A DNA stretch of 64,000 bases from Larix kaempferi. Taxonomy: Eukaryota; Streptophyta; Pinopsida; Pinales; Pinaceae. This document shows, one piece after another, positions 47,398 through 58,423 of the stretch (position 1 is its first letter; every line of letters begins with the position of its first letter). Where the stretch lies: the NCBI GenBank assembly GCA_027924585.1, contig BSBM01000150.1, positions 19,388,001 to 19,452,000 of the forward strand, written 5' to 3'. Position numbers and translations under genes: made by a program. The notes beneath the pieces were generated by a model. The model saw only the letters and a program-made list of their open reading frames with translations, ran no database searches and was not told the DNA's origin.

Positions 47398-47750
47398 AAT
47401 TGTTGGAATATTATTAATACTGAGAGGGGGTGTGAATCAATATTAGCATAGTTATGATTTTTTTTAAATTCTTATATATTTCAATTTGTAACTTAAATTA
47501 TGCATCCACCATAAATAGAAACATTCAACATCACATGCGCAATACACAGAACATAGATTTTTACGTGGAAACCCAAACGGGAGAAAACCACAGAATGCTC
47601 TTTTATATTAAAAATATTACATTCATCGAAGCACCAACTTCTGAAGTTCTCCAACACCAACTGGAAGGAGGCATTGATCCCTTGGTTTTATGGGCTACGA
47701 CCCGAAGGAAGCATTGACTCCTTGATTTACCAGCTTCAACTGGAAGGAGG

Positions 47751-48898
47751 TGTTGAGTATGATTGTCACTGATATCAAATAAGTTCATTAATGACAAAGG
47801 AAAAGTATATTTAGTCAATATGTAAAACTGGTCGAATGGTCGACGCAATATTTAGTCGATGCTTAAACTTGTTGACACCATATTTAGGCGATGCTTAAAA
47901 TTGGTCAACGCCATACTTAGTCGATGCATAAAACTGGTCAAAGATGTCGAAGCTAAAAAGTGGTCGATAGTCATATGAAGTCAATCGGTGCCAACTGTTT
48001 TTATTATGGTCGATTCATTGTAAATCAAGTCAATAGTCGACTTATTATCGACCATTGTCAGTTGATTCGAAGTCAGATATGTAGTCGGCTAGTCGGAGTC
48101 GTAGTCAACAAGTCAGAGTCACGAAGTCAAATTCGTAGTCGAAAAGTCGAAGTCACGAATTCGACATCAGAATCAGCGAGTCGGAGTCGGAATGGAGGAG
48201 TTGAAGATGCCTAATTAAGAGTATATCTTCAATGTTTCGACACCTGACATTGGAATCAACAAGTCAGAATCGGAGTTGGCATGTCGAATTCAGGATTGTG
48301 AAGTCGAAGTGTTTCATAATCACGCTGTTAATTTCACAGGTTAAAACATAGAGGTAATTGTGAATTAGTTTAAGTGAGGTAATTGCGAGTTGAAGGGTCA
48401 CGATGAAGATTTGTGACTGTTAGGTGAAGAGGCACGATTGAGAGTATATAAACAAGGTTTTACTCCTTCAAATTGTGTCTCTATACATTCAAATAGAAAA
48501 TAAGAAGGCGTATAGAAAAAATAGGACGCATAATAATTTAAAGGGTCATTGGGACGCAAGGACATGCTACAACAACCTGTAGGAAGTCGTAGCTTCCTTC
48601 CAGTTGTTGCTAGTAAATAGTGTGTTGTTGCACCCTTTAGGTGTAGCTGAAAAACTTGGGTGTCGTTGCATCCTTCAGTTGTAGCTGAAAATATTGGGTG
48701 TTGTAGCATCCAGCAAGTTGGTGCTTGCAAATACTTGTAAATATAATTTTGCAGTAATAGAAAGTGTTTGTGGTTTTCTCCACGATAAAATTTTGTGTTC
48801 TGTTTCTATTGTTGAGTTTGTCTTACAAGTGATAAAAATTAAATAAATATCTAAATATTGATTCACCCCCCCTCTCAATATTACTTGATTTTCCAACA
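47751..48898 (+). repeat. CopiaB 5' LTR
   Basis: Start TGTTGAGTATG, end TTTTCCAACA. 47,800-47,960 has repeated ATTTAGTCGATGCTTAAA-type words. 48,060-48,330 is dominated by AGTCG and AGTCGGAGTCG words. It has a TATATAAAC box near 48,438 and the U5 signature GATTCACCCCCCCTCTCAAT. Confidence 0.94.
48060..48330 (+). repeat. AGTCG-rich short-motif array in the CopiaB LTR
   Basis: Many copies of AGTCG, GTCGAAGTC and GAGTCGGAGTCG are scattered with 8-20 nt spacing, upstream of the TATA box. The 3' LTR keeps the array (about 54,475-54,710), so it was part of the active LTR. It could be an enhancer or a replication-slippage product. Confidence 0.7.
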
Positions 48899-48900
48899 AT

Positions 48901-48912
48901 TGGAATCGGAGC
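48901..48912 (+). promoter_or_regulatory. CopiaB primer binding site, mutated
   Basis: TGGAATCGGAGC matches TGGTATCAGAGC except at two bases and sits 2 nt after the LTR. Confidence 0.8.
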
Positions 48913-48962
48913 AGGTCTCTTCACTAAAGTCTAACCGCTGGAAGAGAGATCTTTTATCACTA

Positions 48963-50784
48963 TGGATCAACAAGGAAAAATGTCCTCCAAGGTTCCACTA
49001 TTCAATGGTGAGGATTATGCGTTCTGGAGTGTTAGTATGAGAAGTCATATAATGTCTATTGGATTATAAGTATGGTTATCTGTAGAATCAGGGTATATAT
49101 ATCCAAAGTCTCCTCCTACAGATTTGGAGGGAATAAACCAATTTGGATACAATGCAAAAGCTGTTAATGCAATTATGGCTGGATTAAACAAAACAATCTT
49201 TGCCAAGTTGATGCATTGTAAAACAACGAAGGAGATCTGGGACAAATTGTAGACCATCTATGAAGGAGACACCAAGGTAAAAAGGGCCAAACTCCAAACT
49301 TTCAAAGCTCAATTTGAAAGTCTAAAAATGAAGGAAGAAGAGAACATTTCAAAATATTTTGAGAGAATTGATGAAATTGTTAATGCAATTCAAGGGCTAG
49401 GATCATAATTGGAAGAAATGGAAATAGTTGAAAAAGTACTAAGATCACTTCCAATTATTTACAATCCTAAGATTTCCACCCTATAAGATAGAGAAAATCT
49501 TGAAAAGTTCACCATGGAAGACTATATGGGATCCTCATAGCTTATGAGATGAGGATTGGACAAGATAATTCTCAAAAGAATGAAGCAACTTTTAAAGCAT
49601 CAAAAGTAGCTATGAAATCTAAAACAAAGATTCAATTAGAAGACTCTGATGATGAAGAAGCACATCTCGTTAAAAGTCTTAAAAAGGGCACTGGTAAGTA
49701 CAAAGGGAAATTACCCTTAAAATGCTTCAACTGTGGGGGAATTGGTCACTTTGCTTCCAAATGCCCTTATCCCAAACAAGAAGACAATGATGAGTACACT
49801 GAATATTTCAAGAAGAACAAAATGATTTTTAGGAAGAAAAACAAAAATAAGACCTTTTACTCCATGGATTATAACTGCTCAGATGATTCTAGTGAAGATG
49901 CAGAAGCAAAAGTTCTATTCATGGGAATAGAGAGCGAAAACCCTGAAGAAGAATTAGAAGGAGTGGTAGATCTTGAAGCATAACTCATAAGTGCTCTTGA
50001 AGAATTAAGGACGTATTAAAGGATGTACAAACAATTAAAAACCAAAGTGACAGATTTTGAAGAGAAAAACAATGATACTGAAAGGATTATTTTTGACTTA
50101 AAAAATTCGCTTCAAGAAGCTCAAAAGGTTGAAAACAGTCTAGAACAACAGCTCAAGAAAAGAGAGAAAGAATTAGAGAAGTTTGGAGCTGAAATGGTCT
50201 CGCTTAGAAAAAAGATTGATGAAGAATCCTTTAAATCAAAATTTAAGAGCAACTCAAGAACTCTAGATGACATCCTAAGTTGCCAAATATCATCCAGTAA
50301 TAAAACTGGATTAGGTTATGACAAAGGAATGAAGTCAGAACAATCCTCTTCCACAATACAAGATGGAAATAAAAGGAGTTATGTTGATGTACTCAAAGAC
50401 CCAATTGAAAAGGAAGATCGTAAAAAAATTGCTTCTTTTCAAAATGAAAGTAAGACAGCGAAAATACCAAGAAGACCAATGACAAGCATAAATCTGCAAC
50501 TCTTTTTGGGTAATTGTTATTTCTGTAACAATTTTGGGCATAAAGAATTTGATTGTAGGATGTACCAAAAACATAATCAGAAATCTCCCTACAAAGACAA
50601 TTCTAGCGATCTTCCAAAAGGCAGAAGTCATAATTCTCTTGCACCCTTACAGAGGTATGGCATAGAATGTTACAAATGTGGTAACTATGGGAATATAGCT
50701 AGAAAATGTAAATCAGTGATTCCTATTGAAAAAGGAGCCACAACTAAAGACAAGGAACAAAGAAAGGCTTGGAAAAATATATAA
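48963..50784 (+). pseudogene. CopiaB gag with three zinc knuckles
   Basis: ATG 48,963 begins a UBN2-type gag domain (FNGEDYAFWSVSMRSHIM; later CKTTKEIWDKL, YFERIDEIVNAIQ), broken by stops such as TAA 49,067 and TAG 49,250. After a frame change, 49,549-49,983 carries CFNCGGIGHFASKC. 50,023-50,784 begins with a Lys/Glu-rich coiled coil (about 50,030-50,235) and ends with CYFCNNFGHKEFDC and CYKCGNYGNIARKC. In the last knuckle the His is Asn, so it should not hold zinc normally. Gag would form the particle and bind RNA. Confidence 0.88.
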
Positions 50785-51192
50785 GATGTGAAAGAAAAAT
50801 GTTCAATAGCTCTATGTGCCACAGAAAAGAAAAATCTATGGCATGTGGACAGTGGATGTTCAAAGCACATGATAGGAGACCCAAGCAAGTTCATAAGTCT
50901 AAAACAAGATTAAAAAAGGAAAAAAGTCACTTTTGGAGATAATTTATCTTCTAAAATAATTGGGAAGGGTACAGTGGATCTTGGAAACAAGGTTAAAGCA
51001 AAAAATGTTCTGCTAGTAGAGAACTTAAAACCTAATCTCCTAAGTGTGAGTCAAACTTGTGATCAAAGGCACATTTGCATATTTGACTCCAAGAAATGTG
51101 AAATCAGAAGGAAACATTCAGGAAAACTTATTGGGACTGTTGTGAGAACTCCAAGCAATGTATACATCCTAGAAAATTAAGAACAATGTTAC
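50785..51192 (+). pseudogene. CopiaB protease and pre-integrase segment
   Basis: LWHVDSGCSKHMIGD (about 50,836-50,880) is the copia protease active site. A TAA follows at about 50,911. The 50,974-51,180 frame carries KNVLLVENLKPNLLSVSQ and VVRTPSNVYILEN, the segment before the integrase finger, ending in TAA 51,178. Confidence 0.85.
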
Positions 51193-52290
51193 ATGAGTCA
51201 GGCTGATGAAAGTATGATGTGGCATAGAAGGATGGGGCAGAACTTTAACAATCTTGTAAAAGTAAGTAAGAAGGGAGCCGCAAGAAACTTTCCAAAGATC
51301 ATAAAACCTCCAAACTATGTTTGTAGACATTTTCTTCATGGGAGACAAACAAAAGCAAGTTTCAAGATCAAAGAGCATACAACATCACAATCATTGGAAA
51401 TAATTCACACTGATCTCTGTGGACCTACAAGGGCTAAAAGCATGCAAGGTGAGTGTTACTTCATGTTATTCATTGATGATCATACAAGGATGACTTGGGT
51501 GACATTCCTCAAGGAAAAATCAAAAGCCTTTGTGAAGTTTAAAGCTTTTAAAGCACTAGTTGAGGATGAAACAAATCTCAAAATTAAATGTCTAAGGTCA
51601 GATAATGGTGGTGAATTTACTGCAAATGAATTCAATGAGTTTTGCGAAACTCATGGAATCAAAAGGCAGTTTTCAGCTCCAAAAACTCCTCAGCAAAATG
51701 GAGTTGATGAGAGAAAGAACATGACAGTTCAAGAAGCAGCCAGAACCATGCTTAATGAAGCTAAAATTCCGGATAGCTATTGGAGAGAAGCAATATATAC
51801 AATTGTTTATATACAAAACAAAGGACAACTCAAAGTAAATAATGATAAAACTCCTTACGAGCTATGGTTTGGTAGGCCAACATCAGTCAAGTACTTTAGA
51901 GTCTTTGGAAGTAAGTGCTACATAAAGAGAGATGAGGATGACCTTGGAAAATTTGACTCCAGGACAAATGAGGGCATATTTCTTGGATATTCATCCACCA
52001 AAAATGCATACAGATGTTACGATCTAAAGTCACACAAGATCATAGAAAGTGAAAGTGTAATTGTTGATGACACTAAACCAATAAAAAATAAAATTCAAGA
52101 AAATGAGGATGATGAAGAAACTGATGGTGAAGAGAAAGACGAAGATTATCAAAAGGAGGAGTTTTTAAAAGAATAAGAGAAAGATGAATATTCCCAAAAG
52201 TAGGAGGCTTTAGAACAAGAAAAGGAAGAAAAAGAAGATGAAGAATCGCACGAAAGTGAAGACGAAGACTCTCCTAGATCTGATACAAAA
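51193..52290 (+). pseudogene. CopiaB integrase
   Basis: A 327-codon frame remains open. The catalytic triad is visible: Asp in IHTDLCGP, Asp in LRSDNGGEF and Glu in NGVDERKN. The N-terminal finger is damaged: MWHRRMGQ has Gln for the second His, and CRHFLHGRQ has Phe for the second Cys. The C-terminal region has KYFRVFGSKCYIKRDEDDLGK and GIFLGYSSTKNAYRCYD, then a long acidic tail typical of Sirevirus integrases. Stops at 52,174 and 52,201 end the frame within that tail. Confidence 0.92.
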
Positions 52291-53060
52291 ACACCATCAA
52301 GAAGAATTCAAAAGAATAATCCTGAAACTCTAATCATAGGTGACAAGGATGCAGGAGTCAGAACAAGAAGAAGACTGATATTTGAAGAACAAGCATTAAT
52401 CTCATTAGTTGAGCCAAAAACATTTGCAGAATCTAGCAAAAATAATGATTGGATCAATGCCATGAATGATGAGTTGGTCCAAATAGAGAAAAACCAAACT
52501 TGGGAACTTGTCCCAAGACCGAAAGGGGTGAATGTTATTGGGACCAAATGGGTTTTCAAGAACAAGTTTAGTGAGGACGGTCAAGTCATAAGAAACAAAG
52601 CTAGACTAGTATGCAAGGGATATTCTCAAATATAAGGTATTGAATTTGAAGAAACTTTTGCACCTGTGGCAAGACTTGAAGCCATTAGAATGTTTCTAGC
52701 ATTTGCATGCTAAAAAAACTTCAAGGTATACCAAATGGATGTAAATATGCATTCCTTAACGGAGAACTTGAAGAGGAAGTCTATGTTGAACAACCTGAAG
52801 GTTTTCTCTTCAGAAAATAGAGATTATGTTTGCAAACTAAAAAAGGCACTCTATGGCCTCAAACAAGCTCCAAGAGCATGGTTCTCAAGACTAGACAAGT
52901 ACTTGAAGCAGTAAGGATATAGAAGAGGCACCATTGAAATTAATATCTACATAAAGTTTGAAAACAAAAACATAATCATTGTTGTTGTCTACGTAGATGA
53001 TATCATATTTGGAAGTGATCTACAGATTCTGAGTGTAAAGTTTGCTTCAGAAATGAAGAA
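52291..53060 (+). pseudogene. CopiaB reverse transcriptase
   Basis: WELVPRPKGVNVIGTKWVF, RLVCKGYSQ and FEETFAPVARLEAIR mark the fingers, [22 protein letters not shown] the palm, and YVDDIIFGSD the intact catalytic site (about 52,993-53,015). TAA at about 52,633 (after SQI), TAA near 52,711, a 1-nt shift near 52,750 (after QMDV) and TAA 52,912 interrupt it. Confidence 0.88.
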
Positions 53061-53984
53061 GGAGTTTGAAATGTCAATGTTGGGTGAACTAACATTCTTC
53101 CTTGGTTTACAAGTCTCACAATTAGAAAAAGGGATCTTCATCTCTCAAACCAAGTATATCAAAGATATGTTGAAAAAGTTTAAAATGGAAGACTCAAAAC
53201 CTATCAGTACTCCGATGGTCACTGGTTGTAAATTAACCAAGGATGATGAGTCTTTGGAAGTAGATCATACCATGTATATGTTAATGATCGGTAGCTTTCT
53301 ATATGTAACAGCTACAAGACCAGATGTGATGCAGTCTGTAGGCTTGGTTTCCGGATTCCAATCATCCCCCAAAGAAATACATGTGGCAACAATAAAAAGA
53401 ATCCTTAGATATCTAAAAGGAACTATGGAGTATGGTTTATGGTATCCAAAAGGAAATGACTTCACTCTAAAGGATGGAGTATGGTTTATGGTATCCAAAA
53501 GGAAATGACTTCACTCTAAAGGCATTTACTAATGCATATTTGGCAGGAAGTATTGATGATAGAAAGAGCACCAGTGGAGCAACAGTTTACTTGGGAGATT
53601 GCTTGGTATCATGGTTAAGCAAAAAGTAGTCCTCTATTTTACTTTCTACAACAGAAGCTGAGTATATTGCTGCCGCATCATGTTGTACTCAAGTCATATG
53701 GATGAAACAAAAATTAGAAGATCTACTTGTGAAATATGAGGACCCAATTGTGATACATTGTGACCACGAGTGCTATAAACATATCCAAGAATCTAGTTAT
53801 GCACTCCAAGACCAAGCACATTCCAATAAAATATCACTTTCTAAGAGAACAAGTGTCACAAAATGTTGTCAAATTGAAGTATGTTGATACAAAGGAACAT
53901 ATTACAGACATCTTTACTAAGTCACTAACTAGAGGGTCTTTTTCCTATCTCAAGCAGAAGCTGGGGGTCATCCCTCTTCCTTAG
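53053..53984 (+). pseudogene. CopiaB connection and RNase H
   Basis: The 151-codon frame from 53,053 has FEMSMLGELTFFLGLQV and ISTPMVTGCKL. It is shifted by a 49-bp duplication at 53,425-53,522. Beyond that, DRKSTSGATVYLGDCLVSW and STTEAEYIAAASCCTQ carry the RNase H acidic residues. TAG 53,627 lies between them. The end of pol (TKHIPIKYHFLREQV, DIFTKSLTRGSF) is in the 53,760-53,984 frame. Confidence 0.88.
53425..53522 (+). repeat. 49-bp tandem duplication in CopiaB RNase H
   Basis: 53,425-53,473 and 53,474-53,522 are identical, both ATGGAGTATGG...CTCTAAAGG. The length is not a multiple of three, so the second copy is read in another frame and ends in a stop. Confidence 0.97.
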
Positions 53985-54031
53985 TATAAACTGAATATTG
54001 TACCCTATCACAAAAGATGGATATAGTTGAC

Positions 54032-54134
54032 AGGGGGAGAAATGTTGACATGGGGATTTTTGAGATCCTTTGTCATTTATGTCAAAGGGGGAGAACTTTG
54101 AAGATCTGTTGTCATCAATGACAAAGGGGGAGAA
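54032..54134 (+). promoter_or_regulatory. CopiaB triple polypurine tract
   Basis: CAGGGGGAGAAA (about 54,031-54,042), AAAGGGGGAGAA (54,084-54,095) and AAAGGGGGAGAA (54,123-54,134) occur before the 3' LTR. The last abuts TGTCGAG. The palindrome TTGTCATCAATGACAA overlaps the third copy. Multiple tracts are a described feature of Sireviruses. Confidence 0.88.
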
Positions 54135-55307
54135 TGTCGAGTATGTTTGTCATTGATATCAAAGAAGTTCATTAATGACAAAGGAAAAGTATATTTAGTC
54201 GATACGTACAATTGGTTGAATGGTCGAAGCCATATTTAGTCGATGCTTAAACTAGTCGACGCCATATTTAGTTGATGCTTAAAATTGGTCGACGCCATAA
54301 TTAGTCGATGCATAAAACTAGTCGAATATGTCAAAGCTAAAAAGTGGTCGATAGTCATATGAAGTTGATTGGTGCCAACTGCTTTTATTATGGTCGAGTC
54401 ATTGCAAATCAAGTCAATAGTAGAACTCTTGTCGACTTATTATCGACCATTATCAGTCGAGTCAAAGTTAGAGATGTAGTCGGCTAGTCGGAGTCGCAGT
54501 CGACAAGTCGAAGTCATGAAGTCGAATTCACAGTCGGAAAGTCGAAGTCACGAAGTCGACATCGAAATCAGCGAGTTAGAGTTGGAACGGAGGAGTCGAA
54601 GATGCTGAATTAAGAGTATATCTTTGATGTTTCGACACCTGACATCAGAATCAACAAGTCAGAATCGGAGTTGGCATGTCGAAGTCGAGGTTTCGAAGTC
54701 GAAGTGTTTCATAATCCCGCTCTTAATTTCGCAGGTTAAAACATAGAGGTAATTGCGAATTAGTTTAAGTGAGGTAATTGCAAGTTGAAGGGTCACGATG
54801 AAGATTTGTGACTGTTAGGTGAAGAGGCACATTTGAGGGTATATAAAAAAGGTTTTATTCCTTCAAATTGCATGTCTCTGTACATTCAAATAGCAAATAA
54901 GAAGGTGTACAAAAAATAGAGGACGCATAATCATTTAAAGGGTGGTTGGGAGGCGCAAGGACAGGCTACAACAACCTGTAGGACGTCCTAGCTTCCTTCC
55001 AGTTGTTGCTAGTAAATATGGTGTTGTTGCATCCTTCAGTTGTAGCTGAAAAACTTGGGTGTCATTGCATCCTTCAGTTGTAGCTGTAAATCTTGGGTGT
55101 TGTAGCATCCAACAAGTTGGTGTTTGCAAATACTTGTAAATATCATTTTGCAGTAATAGAAAGTGTTTGTGGTTTTCCCAATTGGGTTTCCACGATAAAA
55201 TTTTGTGTTCTGTTTCTATTGTTGAGTTTGTCTTAGAAGTGATAAAAATTGAATAAATATCTAAATACTGATTCACCCCCCTCTCAGTATTACTTGATTT
55301 TCCAATA
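54135..55307 (+). repeat. CopiaB 3' LTR
   Basis: Start TGTCGAG, end TTTTCCAATA (the final CA mutated to TA), followed by GGAGG. It matches the 5' LTR throughout. Confidence 0.94.
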
Positions 55308-56304
55308 GGAGGCACTAACCCCATGTTCCTTGACCCATCCTACCATCCTTGTATGACTATAGAAGATATTTATTTACTGTTGAATTGATCCGCGCACACT
55401 TCAGATAATTTGCAGTTCACTATGTTGTGCACACCTTCTATATAATGAGATATATTGCAATTGTTGTATCACTTACTTCACTTGACTACATCAACATTAC
55501 ACACTTGACTTCATACTTCATGACATTCTGCAATCTGCGCTCTAGTTCAGTATGCCATTTTGTTTTTGTGCATATGCAAACTCAACTAATACTGCACATC
55601 CTCTGTTGTGCTGTTGTTTTGACTTTGCACGTCTATATCAGATCAATCTGCGCACCTTCTACTATATCACACTTCCGCCTTGGTGCATCTGTATTTAGAT
55701 AATCTATGACCTTCTGTGCATCAACTGCAATACTGCTTTTCTATTCTTCACACTTGTCTTAGATTACCCTAATTATACTACGCATCTTCTGCTGTGCTGC
55801 AACTTTGTATTCACGCATCTGTCCTAGATCATATGTGAATTTATGTGTATCATCTGCGATACTATCTTTATGTTCTTTGCACTTGTCTCATCATCTCGTG
55901 CATTGTCTACAGTGCTGCATTTCTATCTTCGTGCAACTGTCATAGATAAACTACATCATCTTGTGCACCTTCAACAATTCTGTTCTTCTGTTTGTGCGCA
56001 CTTAGCTCTTTACTAGATCATGTTGTTCTAGTTCCACGAGCCCTTGATACCCCAAAATAAGAATCTTTGCAAATCAAAGAACTACCACATTCACATCTTC
56101 AAGCTTGCTTCAACTCTCCAACTTGGCTTCTTATTTATACTTGTCCTGCACAGATGGTATGTCCACAAGTTGGTCGTAGCGTCCCTTTCTCCTTGCTTCA
56201 CGCTTACGCTTACTTCACACTTCTGCCACTTGTCATGTTCTGCACTCCTGAGGTATCAATCCTTGCGGGTCTCGCGCATACTTGGTCCTTTTCTTAGTGG
56301 GACT

Positions 56305-57903
56305 TGTTAGACACAATGGCTCACTGAGAGGGGGGGTGAATCAGTGAGCTTACACTTTATTCAATTTCAACTTCAAACACAATCTTATATCATCATTCGC
56401 ATATTCACTTCAATATCATATTCATCAATAACATATATCATCTAAGCACATGTTAAGTAAATCAAATTATCACCAACACATTGCAAGTGACATAGGATAT
56501 AATTGTAATATTTTGTATTAGTTCAACGGCTACAACCGTGAGGTCAATCAACACCTACTGATACAGAAGCACCAACTTCCAAACCAAAACATTGTGTTCA
56601 TCACTAGCACTTTATCATCATTCTTTTCAGGTATGTCTTAAATTAATCTGCCATATCAACATTCTGTCTGCATTAAGCAGCCGCCCCATTTCATAAAATC
56701 TTCATCATTCAGCTCTACCCAGAAATAGAAGGTAAAAGAAAAAAAAATTATTTTACTGTTCCAGCTGCTCCACGAGTTCTGCTCCAGTACTGTTCCTGTA
56801 CTTGCATAGAGATCCATTGTCAACCGAATTTGAATAGTCCAATTTTTTTGCTCAGAGCCACATGAAAATTTTCTCATAAATGAGTTCGTTTGCCTTGTAT
56901 TTATATTGGTCTTCTACAAAAACTTTGCTGAGCCTACTTGTAATCAATTTCTATTTTTATTTAATTTAAGTCTTTATTTGGAGCCGACTTGTAAAAAGAG
57001 TATTTCAATTTGTAATTTTATTTAAAATAAATTATCTTTTAAAAGCTGGGCCGACTTCACCATTAGTTTTAATTACAAGTACCTTTGTGCCATGTTTAGA
57101 TTCCAATGGCTCCAAAGCACACATCATCTTCATTTTTTTCATGTTCATGCTTGTACCTTGCCATGTCTTGCCATATCCTCAAGGGATGTCCACTTTCAAT
57201 GCTTGTCATAAACAATTTTTATGCTTGCCATGTTTGTTATACTTGTCATCTTTGCCATTCTTTTCTTACTTGTCCACAAGCCATGCTATTGTCTTCCATG
57301 TCCTTGTCTTGACCTTTGTCATTTGTCATACTTGTCCATTGATTTTCCACTTGTCTTTGTCCTCCATATCATCATAGGGTTGCATCAAGCCACTAGGGAT
57401 TTCAACGACATGCCATGTGCATGATGCTTGTCACCAAATGGACCATTGTCAACTTTACCATCAAGCCAATATGCATGTGGGTGCCTCAACCACATCATTG
57501 CCATGTATTCTCCTTGTCCAATGCCAAGTCATTCATGTTCTCCATGCCTTCAAATGTACCTCGACATTAATGCATTGTCCACTTGCCATCTTCATGCTTG
57601 CTATCTCTAAGTCTCATCTTCAAATGACCACAGTATGGGTCATTTGACTCATTAGGTGTCCTACTGGCTTCAATGCCCACATCCAATGTCCTTCTTGCCA
57701 TATTATGTCTTCTTGTGCTTGCCAACTTGCCTTGTGTGATTTTTATCCATGCTTGTCAAGTCTTCCATATCATTGTGATTACTTGTCATGCTCCTTCATG
57801 CTATCAATGGTTGTATATTGGCCATGCTTGTCTCCATGTCCTTCATACTTCAACTTGACCTCTGTCATTAATGTATTGTCATCATTGAAAACCATACTCA
57901 ACA
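56305..57903 (-). mobile_element. Solo LTR of a third Sirevirus-like family
   Basis: On the plus strand it runs from TGTTAGACAC to ACTCAACA with GGACT on both sides (56,300-56,304 and 57,904-57,908). On the minus strand it begins TGTTGAGTATGG, like CopiaB, and ends with the GATTCACCCCCCCTCTCAGTGAG signature. The interior is rich in CTTGTC and CATGC words (57,080-57,860). No internal region is present, so it is the product of LTR-LTR recombination. Confidence 0.9.
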
Positions 57904-58423
57904 GGACTTGCACACTTTGTGTGTGGTCTTGCACCCTTGAAGTATCATCGCTTGTGGGTCTTTTACACTTGATTTGTCTAACTGCCACTTCCTTCCGGTA
58001 CTCTTGTGCACTTCAAAAAATTGCATACTTCTTCTGATTGGTGAGTCTTGCGCATTCCCGAGATTTGCTTACATGTTCAATCACTTCTTGCTTCCAAGCC
58101 TCTTGCACACTCCCGAAACTTGTCCAACCATTCCTTTGGCATATTACCTTTGAAGCAGCATCACTGGGTGGAATTAGGACTTGTGCATGTACCCTATGTA
58201 CCTCTTCAAGCTGGATGTACTTCTGCAACCTCGATGTACTCCTTATATACTTCTTCAAGTTGCATATACTTCTTATGTACTTATTCAAATTGGATTTCAT
58301 ATACTTCATCAAACTGAAACAATGATACTGAATCCTCTTTGACATCAGTTGACATCAAACTGGAACAAGGATATTGAATTCTCTTTGACATCAGTTGACA
58401 TCAATGAAAACCAAATTTCAACA

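Larger units (their letters stand above)
43436..47399 (-). mobile_element. CopiaA body: truncated, dead Sirevirus-like copia
   Basis: Read right to left: primer site, shortened gag, protease, integrase, reverse transcriptase, RNase H, the Ty1/copia order. The protein motifs are closest to CopiaB. The upstream LTR lies at 47,400 onward, while the downstream LTR is missing. The leader and the N-terminal half of gag are deleted. It carries mutations in both integrase and reverse transcriptase active sites and many stops, so it is inactive. Confidence 0.88.
47751..55307 (+). mobile_element. CopiaB: full-length dead Sirevirus-like copia, nested in the CopiaA LTR
   Basis: LTRs of 1148 and 1173 bp are flanked by GGAGG on both sides (47,746-47,750 and 55,308-55,312). 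The body has gag with several knuckles, protease, integrase, reverse transcriptase and RNase H. Three GGGGGAGAA purine tracts precede the 3' LTR, a Sirevirus hallmark. Decay: many in-frame stops, a 49-bp tandem duplication in RNase H and damaged integrase zinc ligands. The reverse transcriptase YVDD remains. Confidence 0.95.
47400..58423 (-). repeat. CopiaA 5' LTR, split by two insertions
   Basis: LTR pieces are 47,400-47,750, 55,308-56,304 and 57,904-58,423 (about 1.86 kb in total after removing the insertions and their duplications). On the minus strand it begins TGTTGAAATTTGG at 58,423 and ends TTCCAACA at 47,400. It matches the solo LTR at 40,331-42,763 read on the plus strand, which is longer (2.43 kb). 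Words such as the AACAACATGATCTAG near 56,020 and GTGCGCAC are shared. Confidence 0.85.

Noticed and set aside
57087-58037. Several overlapping Cys/Leu-rich frames
   Set aside because: They lie in a solo LTR rich in CTTGTC words; no domain.
40331-58423. Foldback DNA transposon with 2-kb inverted repeats
   Set aside because: The arms are retrotransposon LTRs with TG/CA ends, and the right one abuts a Met-tRNA primer site.
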